A DNA stretch of 41,273 nucleotides from Porphyrobacter sp. TH134 (lineage in GTDB: Bacteria > Pseudomonadota > Alphaproteobacteria > Sphingomonadales > Sphingomonadaceae). How positions within the stretch are numbered: position 1 is the first letter of the stretch; each line of letters starts with the position of its first letter. This document shows, piece after piece, positions 25,723 through 34,082 of this stretch. The DNA is taken from positions 1 through 41,273 of the forward strand of contig NZ_PKRO01000028.1 of assembly GCF_002855495.1 (NCBI RefSeq). Direction: 5' to 3'. A model generated the notes under the pieces. It worked only from the letters and a program-made list of their open reading frames with translations, ran no database searches and had not been told where the DNA came from. Made by a program: the position numbers and the translations under genes.

Positions 25723-26820
25723 ATGACGGTTCACCAGTCCCTCTCCACGCAGCCTCATGCCCCGGTTTCGGCCCGGGCAACCCGCGTCCAGTTCATGGCC
25801 GAGGACGACAAGGCGATGCTGCGCGCCGCGCGCGATCTGACCAAAGGGTTGGGCGAGGCAAAGCCTGCGATCTATTGGACCGACATGCTGGTGTCAGCGG
25901 CGGCCGGTTATGCCGGGATTGCGACGGCGATCCTTTCGCCGAGCCTTGCGGTCCAGCTTGTCGCCGGGCTGGTGGCTGCGCTGGCGATGTACCGCGCGCT
26001 GATGTTCATCCATGAACTCACCCATATTCACCGCGATGCGTTGCCGGGCTTTCGCACGGGCTGGAACCTGCTTGTCGGCATCCCGCTGCTGACGCCCAGT
26101 TTCATGTATGAAGGCGTCCACACCATCCACCACAAGCGCACGCAATATGGCACGGTGGAAGATCCCGAATATCTGCCGCTCGCGCTGATGAAGCCGTGGA
26201 GCCTGCCGCTGTTCGTGCTGGTCGCGCTGCTGGCGCCGGTCGCGCTGCTGGTGCGGTTTGGCGTGCTCTATCCGCTTGGGCTGATCGTCCCGGCGGTGCG
26301 CACCTTCACGTGGGAGCGTTTTTCGGCGCTTTCGATCAATCCCGAATTTCGCCGCAAGGCCCCCGAAGGCGACTTTGTGGGCCGGGTGCGCTGGCAGGAA
26401 GCGGGCGCGAGCCTGTGGGCCATCGCGCTGATCGCCAGCGTGTTCGTGGTCGGCTGGCAGCCGCTCGCCACGGCCCTGGCAATCCTGTCGCTGACCGCCG
26501 TGCTCAACCAGTTGCGCACGCTGGTGGCGCACCTGTGGGAGAACGAAGGCGAGCCGATGACGGTGACTGCGCAGTTCCTCGACAGCGTCAATGTGCCCCC
26601 GCCGGGGCTGGCGGCTGAAATCTGGGCGCCGGTGGGGCTGCGTTACCATGCGCTGCACCATCTGATGCCCTCGATGCCCTATCACGACTTGCCCGAAGCA
26701 CACCGCCGCCTCGCGCGCGAGCTGGGGACGGGTTCGACCTATACGGGCGCCAATCACCCCGGCATGGCGACGCTGGTGGCGCGGATCGCGCGCAGCACGA
26801 TGGGGAAAAAGGCGGCCTGA
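25723..26820 (+). CDS. Membrane fatty acid desaturase
   Basis: A 365-residue integral membrane diiron desaturase. It has the three histidine boxes: HELTH (97-101), HTIHH (133-137) and HALHH (309-313), separated by hydrophobic segments. It would introduce a double bond into an acyl lipid in the inner membrane. ATG 25723 marks the start of recognisable sequence; no strong ribosome site precedes it, and a much longer frame upstream is antisense to the GNAT-like gene. It converges with the GNAT gene at 26836. Regiospecificity and substrate cannot be read from sequence. Confidence 0.9.
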   Translation: MTVHQSLSTQPHAPVSARATRVQFMAEDDKAMLRAARDLTKGLGEAKPAIYWTDMLVSAAAGYAGIATAILSPSLAVQLVAGLVAALAMYRALMFIHELTHIHRDALPGFRTGWNLLVGIPLLTPSFMYEGVHTIHHKRTQYGTVEDPEYLPLALMKPWSLPLFVLVALLAPVALLVRFGVLYPLGLIVPAVRTFTWERFSALSINPEFRRKAPEGDFVGRVRWQEAGASLWAIALIASVFVVGWQPLATALAILSLTAVLNQLRTLVAHLWENEGEPMTVTAQFLDSVNVPPPGLAAEIWAPVGLRYHALHHLMPSMPYHDLPEAHRRLARELGTGSTYTGANHPGMATLVARIARSTMGKKAA

Positions 26821-26835
26821 CCGCGCGCCGCTCCC

Positions 26836-27354
26836 CTAATCCAGAAAGCAGATCATCGCGCAGCGACGGTCGGCGGGCAGGCCGTCGTCCACCTCGTTCG
26901 CCAATTCGCCCGCAAGACGCGGGTGGGCATCGAGCGCGGTGACCTCATCAAAGCCCAGCCGGGCATAGAAGGGCGCGTTCCAGGCCAGATCGCGAAAGGT
27001 TGTCAGCGTCAACGCCTTGAACCCGGTGTTGCGCGCATCGATCATCGCGGCACGCACCAGCCCCGACCCGATCCCGCGGCGCTGGAACGCGGGCGCCACG
27101 TCCATTTCCCAGATGTGCAGTTCGCGGCTGAAGGGCTGCGCGGCCAGAAAGCCGGCCATCGCCTCGCCAACGTGGGCGACAAGGCAGTGGCCCTTGCGGA
27201 TCAGGCGGGCGTAATCTTCGTGCGAACGGGTGCGGGCCGGATCAATCGAGGCCTCACCCGCAAAGGCCTTTGTTGCCGCGGCCTGTTCGATCCCGGGCAT
27301 CACATCGGCATCGGCGGCCCGCGCGAGGCGGAGCGACCAGTTGGTGGTGCTCAT
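26836..27354 (-). CDS. GNAT family N-acetyltransferase
   Basis: A 172-residue single-domain acetyltransferase. The acetyl-CoA motif is VAPAFQRRGIGSGLVRAAM (about residues 86-104), preceded by ELHIWEMDV, with NAPFYARLGFDEV near the end. ATG 27354 overlaps the lptG stop as ATGA, so it is the third gene of the lptF-lptG operon. Substrate unknown. Confidence 0.9.
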   Translation of the reverse strand: MSTTNWSLRLARAADADVMPGIEQAAATKAFAGEASIDPARTRSHEDYARLIRKGHCLVAHVGEAMAGFLAAQPFSRELHIWEMDVAPAFQRRGIGSGLVRAAMIDARNTGFKALTLTTFRDLAWNAPFYARLGFDEVTALDAHPRLAGELANEVDDGLPADRRCAMICFLD

Positions 27355-28454
27355 TCCTCCGTCCGGATCAGCACGGTTTCGCCGACCAGCAGGAACAACA
27401 GAAAGGGTGCCCAGGCGGCTAGGAACGGCGGATAGCCGCCGAAGCTGCCCATCGCCAGCGCGGCGTTATCGACCACGAAATAGGCAAAGCCCAGCGCCAT
27501 GCCGATAATGGCGCGCACGAACAATTGCCCTGATCGCGCGAGGCCAAAGGCCGCAATCGAGCCCAGCAGCGGCATCAGCAGTGCCGACAGCGGACCCGAC
27601 AAGCGGTGCCACCACTTGGCGCGCATCTCATCGGTGTTGCGCCCGGCGGTCTCGTAGGCGGTAATGCTGTCCGACAGCTCCCAGAAGCTCTGGCCATCGA
27701 CATCGACCGATTGCAGCATGATCCGTTCCGGGGTGAGGTTGCGGCCAACCACCAGCGCCGGGGGGCGTTCTGTCATCGCTCCGGCAACGTCGAACCTCAC
27801 CGGGGCTTCTAGCCGCCAGCCGGGCGCGGCATAGGTCGCGCGCGGACTGCGGATCTGTTCGCGGATGATCCCGCCGGGCGCGCGGGCATACCAGGTTACG
27901 CCGGTCAGTACGATGTTGGTGCCCGATCCCGTCAGGGTTGTGGCGGCAAGGATATTGTCGCCATCGGTAAGATACACGCCCGAGCGCACCCCGCCGGTGT
28001 CAGCGGCGGGAATCGGGCCATATTCTGCCGCCTCCCACGCTTTCATCGTTGCATTGGCGCGGGTGACAACGCGTTCATTGAAGCCGAAGCTGAGCAGCGA
28101 CACGAGGGCCGCTGTCAGCAACAGCGGCGCCAGCACCTGATGGGCGCTGAGCCCGGCGGCCTTCATCGCCACCACTTCGCTGTTCTGGTTGAGCGCCACC
28201 AGCGTGATCAGCGTCGCCAGCAGCACCGAATAGGGCAAAAACCGCGAGACAAGCTGCGGCATCCGCAGCCCGGCATATTCGAGGATCTGCGCCTGTCCAT
28301 TGCCCGGCACCGCCAGGATCGCGCCTGTTTCCGAAAGGAGATCCAGCGCCAGCAGCACCAGCACCAGCATCACCAGCACGGCCAGAATTCGGACAACAAA
28401 CAGCTTCGCCAGATAGAGCGTCAGCGTGCGCGAGGGGAAGAAATCGAGCTGCAT
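27351..28454 (-). CDS. lptG: LPS export permease LptG
   Basis: A 367-residue inner-membrane permease of the LptBFG complex, which extracts lipopolysaccharide and feeds it to the LptCADE bridge. Three helices occur near the N-terminus (LTLYLAKLFVVRILAVLVMLVLVLLALD first) and three near the C-terminus. Between them is a beta-jellyroll periplasmic domain (about 130-270). FNERVVTRAN and KWWHRLSGPLSALLMPLLGSIAAFGLA are typical. ATG 28454 lies 7 bases behind the lptF stop; upstream frame extension is not homologous. Confidence 0.92.
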   Translation of the reverse strand: MQLDFFPSRTLTLYLAKLFVVRILAVLVMLVLVLLALDLLSETGAILAVPGNGQAQILEYAGLRMPQLVSRFLPYSVLLATLITLVALNQNSEVVAMKAAGLSAHQVLAPLLLTAALVSLLSFGFNERVVTRANATMKAWEAAEYGPIPAADTGGVRSGVYLTDGDNILAATTLTGSGTNIVLTGVTWYARAPGGIIREQIRSPRATYAAPGWRLEAPVRFDVAGAMTERPPALVVGRNLTPERIMLQSVDVDGQSFWELSDSITAYETAGRNTDEMRAKWWHRLSGPLSALLMPLLGSIAAFGLARSGQLFVRAIIGMALGFAYFVVDNAALAMGSFGGYPPFLAAWAPFLLFLLVGETVLIRTEE

Positions 28455-28461
28455 GGCCTGC

Positions 28462-29709
28462 CTATTCCGCCGCGGCGGCCGCTTGCGCCTGATAGCTGCG
28501 CGGCGGGCGGCGGGTGAACAGTTTGCCCATCCGTTTGCCCAGCTTGGCAAAGGCGGTCTCCAGCGCGCCGATCGCCTGTCCGCCCGGCACAAAGGCCACG
28601 CGGTAATACATCCAGACAATCAGGGAAGCGAACAGCACGAAAGGCACCCAGAAGGCGAGCACCGGATCAACCCGTCCGAGCGAGGCGACATCTTCGCCGT
28701 ATTGGTTGATCTTGTGATAGGCGACAACCATCACGATCGAGACAAACACGCCCAGCGCACTGGTTGACCGCTTGGGCGGGATCGCCAGCGCGACTGCCAG
28801 CAGCGGCATCAGGAACATCATCAGGATTTCCACGAGGCGGAAGTTGAAGCTGGCCACGCTGGCATCGCGCTGGCCGGGGGTGGTATCGCGGCTCCAGCCG
28901 ATCCGCAGCAATTCGGGCAGGATATATTCGCGCGTCGCATTGCCGCGGGCGCGAAAGTTTTCGATGGCGGGCAGATCGATCGGCAGGTCGTGGCGGCTGA
29001 AGCTGAGCACACGCGGCGTTTCCGCACCGCCTTGTTTCATCCCGGTGTCCTGAATAATCGTGCCTTCCGTCAGGCGCAGGATGATCGTGTCGGGATTGTC
29101 GCGGGTGGCAAGAAACGCGCCTTCCTTGGCCGAGATTGACAGCACCTGCCCCTTGGCATTGGCGACGCGGGCAAAAATGCCGACCAGCCGCCGGCCATCG
29201 TCCTCGCTGGCTTCGATCCGCAGGGCCATGCGGTCCGCGATGGTGGTAAACTCGCCGACCTTGATCGATGCGCCCAGCGCGCCCGACCGCAGTTCATATT
29301 CCATCTGCTCGTAATAATAGCGGCTGATCGGCTGGATGTAGAACACCAGCGCGATGTTGACGCCCACCAGCGCCAGCGTGATGAAATAGGGCATCCTGAG
29401 CAAGCGGTTATAGGACAACCCGACAGCCCGCATGGTGTCGAGTTCGGATGATGTGGCAAGTTTGCGGAACGCCAGCAGCACGCCCAGCAGCAGGCCCAGG
29501 GGGACGGCAAGGCTCGCATATTCGGGGATCATCGCACCCAGCATCTTGAACACAATGCCCACCGGCCCGCCTTCAACCGCCACGAAATCGAACAGGCGCA
29601 GCATCTTGTCGAGCGTCAGCAGGCTTGCCGCAAGCGCGAACACACCCAGCATCGGCACAAGCGTGAGCCGCAGGATATAGCGATCAATGCTGGGGATCAG
29701 GTTGGACAA
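28462..29709 (-). CDS. lptF: LPS export permease LptF
   Basis: A 415-residue partner of LptG. It starts MSNLIPSIDRYILRLTLVPMLGVFALAASLLTLDKMLRLFD. EYASLAVPLGLLLGVLLAFRKLATSSELDTMRAVGLS is the coupling region that contacts the LptB ATPase. A periplasmic jellyroll and three C-terminal helices follow. The tail after residue 375 is Arg/Ala-rich and longer than usual. It is first of three overlapping or adjacent genes; the 108 bp upstream should hold the promoter. Confidence 0.92.
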   Translation of the reverse strand: MSNLIPSIDRYILRLTLVPMLGVFALAASLLTLDKMLRLFDFVAVEGGPVGIVFKMLGAMIPEYASLAVPLGLLLGVLLAFRKLATSSELDTMRAVGLSYNRLLRMPYFITLALVGVNIALVFYIQPISRYYYEQMEYELRSGALGASIKVGEFTTIADRMALRIEASEDDGRRLVGIFARVANAKGQVLSISAKEGAFLATRDNPDTIILRLTEGTIIQDTGMKQGGAETPRVLSFSRHDLPIDLPAIENFRARGNATREYILPELLRIGWSRDTTPGQRDASVASFNFRLVEILMMFLMPLLAVALAIPPKRSTSALGVFVSIVMVVAYHKINQYGEDVASLGRVDPVLAFWVPFVLFASLIVWMYYRVAFVPGGQAIGALETAFAKLGKRMGKLFTRRPPRSYQAQAAAAAE

Positions 29710-29817
29710 GTGCAGTTCCGTGGCTGGCGCGAGGCCTTCATGCCCTAGCGGCTTCGCTCCCGCGCGTCATGCCCCCAATTGTGCACAATGCTGGCTCAGG
29801 CAACATGAGCCGGGGAT

Positions 29818-30324
29818 TTACCAGAAGCGGCTGCCGGGAATGCCCTTGAACGGGCCTGCCTCGGCCGCCGTGATCCAGCCGCCATAAAAACCGCCGGGTT
29901 GGGGTGTGACGGGTTGGCCATCAACGGTGATCTCGTCGAACGGGGCGGCGTAGAAGGCGATGTGATCCTTGATCCCGGCGAAGGGCGGGGTTGGCGCAGG
30001 ATAGCTCCAGCCCGCGCCCGCACGGCAATCAGCGCCCATCACGACATCCCAATAGACGGCCTGCCCCTTCCATTCGCAGATCGAGCGGGCCGGGTTGGGC
30101 CGCAGACAGGCCATCGCAATATCGCGCTGCGGAATATAATAGGTTGGCGGGTGCGAGGTTTCGAGCGTGCGCCAAGCGGAGCGGCTATCGGCCAGCACCA
30201 CACCTTGATGGACGATCCGGATATGGCGCGAGGTCGGCTCGGCAATGGCAGGTCGGGGGTAATCCCAGACGCTTTCCTGACCGGGCAGGACGGGATCAGG
30301 CTTGGGGTGATGCGGCTGCCGCAT
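29818..30324 (-). CDS. DUF427 family protein
   Basis: A 168-residue soluble protein with the DUF427 layout: ESVWDYPRPAIAEPTSRHIRIVHQGVVLADSRSAWRTLETSHPPTYYIP, then a second repeat-like half with CEWKGQAVYWDV and PAPTPPFAGIKDHIAFYA. The domain is widespread and small; no activity is established. It lies 25 bp behind clpS on the same strand and could share its transcript. Confidence 0.85.
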   Translation of the reverse strand: MRQPHHPKPDPVLPGQESVWDYPRPAIAEPTSRHIRIVHQGVVLADSRSAWRTLETSHPPTYYIPQRDIAMACLRPNPARSICEWKGQAVYWDVVMGADCRAGAGWSYPAPTPPFAGIKDHIAFYAAPFDEITVDGQPVTPQPGGFYGGWITAAEAGPFKGIPGSRFW

Positions 30325-30349
30325 CAGCGGTGGAAGCCGAGGTGCGCGA

Positions 30350-30772
30350 TCACGCCTTTTCGAGCGTGCATTGCAGCGGGTGCTGGTTCTGCTTGGCGAA
30401 ATCCATCACCTGATTGACCTTGGTTTCGGCCACTTCGTAGGTGAAAATGCCGCACACGCCCACGCCGCGCTGGTGGACATGCAGCATCACGCGGGTGGCC
30501 TGTTCGAGGTCCATCGAAAAGAAGCGCTTCAGCACCAGCACCACGAATTCCATCGGGGTGTAGTCATCGTTGAGCATCAGCACCTTGTACTGGCTCGGCT
30601 TCTTGGCCTTGGCGCGGGTCTTGGTGGCGACGCCGATCTGGCTGCCGCCCGAACCGCCATCATCCTTGCCGCCATCCTCGTCATTCGCGCGGACCGGCGC
30701 GGGCGCGAAAGGCGCGAGCGTCGCAAGCGGCTCGGCCGTGTCGGCGAGGGGAGGGAGGGCATTGATCGGCAT
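30350..30772 (-). CDS. clpS: ATP-dependent Clp protease adaptor ClpS
   Basis: A 140-residue N-degron adaptor that delivers substrates with bulky N-terminal residues to ClpA/ClpP. The core is [24 protein letters not shown] (the NDD pocket residues) followed by [24 protein letters not shown]. An acidic, Gly-rich N-terminal tail of about 60 residues is longer than in E. coli ClpS, so the exact start could be a later codon. DUF427 lies downstream. Confidence 0.92.
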   Translation of the reverse strand: MPINALPPLADTAEPLATLAPFAPAPVRANDEDGGKDDGGSGGSQIGVATKTRAKAKKPSQYKVLMLNDDYTPMEFVVLVLKRFFSMDLEQATRVMLHVHQRGVGVCGIFTYEVAETKVNQVMDFAKQNQHPLQCTLEKA

Positions 30773-30890
30773 GAGCCTCCATTATGGGAAAGGCGCGCGG
30801 CAGTGCAAGCGCTTGGTGCGATTTGTTTCGGTCGTTCTTGCGGCGGTCAGCGAGGCAATGGGCACGAAACGCCCCGTGTGTCAGACAAAC

Positions 30891-30924
30891 AAAAGGGCCG
30901 GCCAGACGCTGGTCTGGCCGGCCC
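30891..30924 (-). terminator. Terminator of the phasin gene
   Basis: A 13-bp perfect stem (30895-30907 with 30912-30924) with loop GCTG is followed on the minus strand by TTTTGTTTG. It lies about 70 bp behind the phasin stop. Confidence 0.8.
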
Positions 30925-30994
30925 GCGCTTTTCAGCGCTCTTTCGTGAACCGGGTTGGGAGAGAGGAGAGAGGCCCGGCTCAGAAACGCTTGGC

Positions 30995-31843
30995 TTATGC
31001 TGCCTTCTTGACCTTCTCGACCGCGACACTGACGCGGTTCGAGATCGGGGCGAAGGCTTCGTTGTAGAGCTTCACCCAGGCTTCGGTGCGCTTGGAGCCG
31101 TAGGAAACCAGCGCGTCAAAGTTGCGACGGGCGATTTCACCCTGAAGCTGCATCAGTTCGGTCGGCGACTTGATCGCGGCAACCTTCTTGGCATCTTCGG
31201 TGACGGTTTCGATCACGGTCTTGCCGGTTTCGATGTTGTCCTTGAGCAGTTCCTGCGCGCCGGCGATGAAGATCTTGCCGCTTTCGACGACAGCTTCGAC
31301 ATTCGCCTTGGTGAACTCGGTCGCTTCGGCGGTCAGTTCGGTGGTCTTGGCGTAGGCGGTGGTCGCCGTCGCCTTGGCGGTGGTGGCAGCCGTCTTGGCG
31401 CGAGTCTGGACGTCAGCGAAGACTTCCTTGGCGGTCGCGGCGATGTCGGTGTTCTTGGCAGTGGCCATGATGGTGTCCTTGAGCTTGATGACGGGGTTGG
31501 TCTTGGGCGCGGCGGCAGTGGCTTTTGCAGCCTTCTTTGCCAGGGCCGGCTTCTTCGCAGCCGTCTTTGCGGCAGCCGTCTTCTTGACGGGCTTGGCAAC
31601 GGGCTTCTTCTTGGCAGCCGCTGCTTTCTTTGCGGTCGGCGCCGGTTTGGCTGCGATGGTCGCCTTGGGAGCCGCAGCCGCCTTTACACCCGCAGAAACG
31701 GGCGTGGCTGGTGCCGTCGGAGCCGCCGCCACAGGTGCATCGGCGGCCGTGGCAGCCGCTTGTGCGATCACCTTTTCGGCAGCCGCATCGATCTTGGCGA
31801 CCGGGGCTTTCACTTCTGCGGCATTGGTTTCAACTTCGGACAT
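30995..31843 (-). CDS. Phasin-family protein with Ala/Lys-rich N-terminal region
   Basis: A 282-residue PHA granule-coating protein. Residues about 165-280 form the phasin domain (FTKANVEAVVESGKIFIAGAQELLKDNIETGKTVIE..., IARRNFDALVSYGSKRTEAWVKLYNEAFAPI). Residues about 55-115 are a histone H1-like Ala/Lys/Pro-rich stretch (KKAAAAKKKPVAKPVKKTAAAK) that could bind DNA, as in PhaF-type phasins. ATG 31843 follows GAGGTC. An internal ATG at 31468, with AAGGA 8 bases upstream, could yield a 157-residue phasin without the basic part. phaC lies upstream on the same strand; palindromes resembling a PhaR site lie between. Confidence 0.88.
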   Translation of the reverse strand: MSEVETNAAEVKAPVAKIDAAAEKVIAQAAATAADAPVAAAPTAPATPVSAGVKAAAAPKATIAAKPAPTAKKAAAAKKKPVAKPVKKTAAAKTAAKKPALAKKAAKATAAAPKTNPVIKLKDTIMATAKNTDIAATAKEVFADVQTRAKTAATTAKATATTAYAKTTELTAEATEFTKANVEAVVESGKIFIAGAQELLKDNIETGKTVIETVTEDAKKVAAIKSPTELMQLQGEIARRNFDALVSYGSKRTEAWVKLYNEAFAPISNRVSVAVEKVKKAA

Positions 31844-31866
31844 GATGACCTCGCTTCATGTTGCAT

Positions 31867-31922
31867 TGCACAAAATAGTGAATGCAAATGCGAAGTCAAG
31901 CCATTTTGTGCACTGCACAAAA
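31867..31922. promoter_or_regulatory. Candidate PhaR-type operator in the phasin promoter
   Basis: A perfect palindrome at 31904-31922 (TTTTGTGCA, C, TGCACAAAA) has a second copy of the half TGCACAAAA at 31867-31875. TGC/GCA-rich dyads in phasin promoters are targets of the PHA repressor PhaR in related bacteria. Assignment is inferred from position and pattern. Confidence 0.45.
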
Positions 31923-31992
31923 ATGTACGAAAGTTTGCAGGTTCAATAGCTTGGCAGTCCGATCAGCATAGCCGTGCTGGGCAGGGCCGCCG

Positions 31993-33921
31993 TCACCGCG
32001 TCTTCACATAGCGCCCCGGTGCGTCTTCGATCGCGGGATCACCCTTGCCGCCGGGCATGCGCTTGCCCGTTGCAGGAACGCGCGTGTCGGACTGGCGGTG
32101 CAGCCATTCCAGCCAGTGCGGCCACCAGCTGCCCGGATGCTCGGTCGCGCCTGCGACGAAATCCTTCAAGGAAGGCGCAGCGCTATCGCCGACCCAATAC
32201 TGGTACTTCCCCGCCGCGGGTGGATTGACGACACCTGCGATATGGCCGGAGCCCGCCAGCAGGAATTCCATCGGCCCGGTGAAATGCTTTGTAATGCGCC
32301 ACACGCTTTCAGCCGGCGCAATATGGTCCTCCCGCCCAGCCTGAACGAAGCTGGGCGTGGCCACGCGCGTCAGATCGATCGGCGTGCCGTCCGCCTCCAG
32401 CGCGTCGGGCACCACCAGCTTGTTGTCGCGGTAGAGATCGCGCAAATAGGCATTGTGCCATTTGGAGGGCAGGTTGGTGACGTCGCCGTTCCAGTGGAGC
32501 AGATCGAAGGCGGGGTAATCTTCACCCATCATGTAGTTGTTCACCACATAGTTCCAGATCAGGTCACGGCCCCGCAGCGCGTTGAACGCGGCCGCGAGAT
32601 AGCGCCCGTCGAGGTAACCATGCGGCGACAGCTGCCCGATCATTTCGAGCTGGCCATCGTCGATGAAATTCTTGAGATCGCCGCTCTTCTCGAAATCGAC
32701 CTGCGCGGTGAAGAAGGTGGCGGATTTGACCTTGTCCGCCTCGCCGCGGCGCGACAGGATCGCGAGCGTTGCCGCCAGTGTCGTCCCCGCCACGCAGTAA
32801 CCGATGGTGTGGACAGCCGGCACATCGAGCCGCGCGCGCACATGGTCGATCGCTTCCATCTGGGCGCGGACGTAATCGTCCCACACCACATCGCCCATCG
32901 TCTCGTCCGCCGATTTCCAGCTGACCACGAACACGGTGATCCCCTGATCCACCGCCCATTTGATGAAGCTTTTCTTGGGCGTGAGGTCGAGGATGTAGAA
33001 TCGGTTGATCCACGGCGGGAAGATGATCAGCGGCACCTCCAGCACGGTCTCGGTTGTGGGGCTGTACTGGATCAGCTGGAAGATCGGCGTTTCGTGGACG
33101 ACCTTGCCCGGGGTTGCCGCCAGGTTTTCGCCCAGCCGGAACGCATTGGGATCAGTATGGGTCAACTGTCCGCGCTTCAGATCGCCTATCAGATGCTGCA
33201 TCCCGCGCACCAGATTGGCGCCCTTGGTTTCCATCGTGCGTTTCATGACGGCGGGGTTGAGGGCGAGGAAGTTATCCGGGCTCATCGCTTCCGCCAGCGC
33301 GCTCACGGCAAATTCCAGCTGCTGGCGCTTGGCCCGGTCAAGCCCGTCCATCTGCCGCACACTCGATTTGAAATAGTCGGCCAGCATCAGATAGGTCTGA
33401 TGCAGCAGCAGAAAGGCGGGGTGCTCGCGCCAGGCCGGATCGGCAAACCGGCGATCGTTTTTGGGCAGCGCGGCGGCATCGGGCGCATCGCCCATTTTGC
33501 CCCCTGTCGCGCCGGCAACGAAGCTTTGCATCACGCCTGACCACAGCTGCATCTGGTCCTGCGCTAGTTTGGCCGAGGCCTCGAACATCCCTTTGGGCAT
33601 CTGGCCAAGCATCGACTGCGAGATCACCAGCCACTGCGCCGGGTCGAGCATGTTGGCACTTCCTGCTCCGCCTTTGGCAGCTTTGTCGGCAGCAGCCTGT
33701 GCCTGATGCGTGGCAAAATCGAGCCACAGCTGTTGAAGCTGCGTGGCGGTCGCGGCCCATTGCGTCAGGTCTGCCGGGTCCATCGCCCCTTTCATGCCCG
33801 CGCCCAAAAGCGCATCCAGGCCCTGCCCGGACAGCATCTCGCGCATGGCGTTGCCTTGCATATCGAAGAAGCTCTTGAGGCCCTCGGTCGTTGCCGCCAT
33901 CGGGTCGCTATCTTGTGCCAT
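31993..33921 (-). CDS. phaC: Class I poly(3-hydroxyalkanoate) synthase
   Basis: A 642-residue PHA polymerase joining (R)-3-hydroxyacyl-CoA units at the granule surface. The lipase-like box GYCVAG places the catalytic Cys near residue 376. The triad Asp is in GREDHIAP and the His in GSGHIAGVVNPP. The N-terminal PhaC_N region (NRFYILDLTPKKSFIKWAVDQGITVFVVSWK) is typical of class I. ATG 33921 is chosen because GAGGG lies 5 bases upstream; an ATG 24 bases earlier is possible. The phasin gene follows 149 bp downstream. A 161-bp divergent region separates it from alaC. Confidence 0.93.
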   Translation of the reverse strand: MAQDSDPMAATTEGLKSFFDMQGNAMREMLSGQGLDALLGAGMKGAMDPADLTQWAATATQLQQLWLDFATHQAQAAADKAAKGGAGSANMLDPAQWLVISQSMLGQMPKGMFEASAKLAQDQMQLWSGVMQSFVAGATGGKMGDAPDAAALPKNDRRFADPAWREHPAFLLLHQTYLMLADYFKSSVRQMDGLDRAKRQQLEFAVSALAEAMSPDNFLALNPAVMKRTMETKGANLVRGMQHLIGDLKRGQLTHTDPNAFRLGENLAATPGKVVHETPIFQLIQYSPTTETVLEVPLIIFPPWINRFYILDLTPKKSFIKWAVDQGITVFVVSWKSADETMGDVVWDDYVRAQMEAIDHVRARLDVPAVHTIGYCVAGTTLAATLAILSRRGEADKVKSATFFTAQVDFEKSGDLKNFIDDGQLEMIGQLSPHGYLDGRYLAAAFNALRGRDLIWNYVVNNYMMGEDYPAFDLLHWNGDVTNLPSKWHNAYLRDLYRDNKLVVPDALEADGTPIDLTRVATPSFVQAGREDHIAPAESVWRITKHFTGPMEFLLAGSGHIAGVVNPPAAGKYQYWVGDSAAPSLKDFVAGATEHPGSWWPHWLEWLHRQSDTRVPATGKRMPGGKGDPAIEDAPGRYVKTR

Positions 33922-34082
33922 TGCCCTCAATCGTCCCTTTTCCATCGCGCCGCCGCAGTAGTGCCGCTTATCCGGCTCGCCCGCAACTCACCCAAAAACG
34001 CCTTCCCACCTGCGGAGAGTTTCGCCTAGGGAGAAAAGCGCCGGTCCCATCATACCGGCCCAAGACAGGGTGATGACAGACG

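Noticed and set aside
30371..32011. 546-codon open frame across clpS and the phasin
   Set aside because: Runs antisense to both genes; Gly/Arg-rich repeats come from the Ala/Lys-rich phasin codons read backwards.
32098..33540. 480-codon open frame antisense to phaC
   Set aside because: PhaC catalytic box and C-terminal motifs are on the minus strand; the shadow has no family features.
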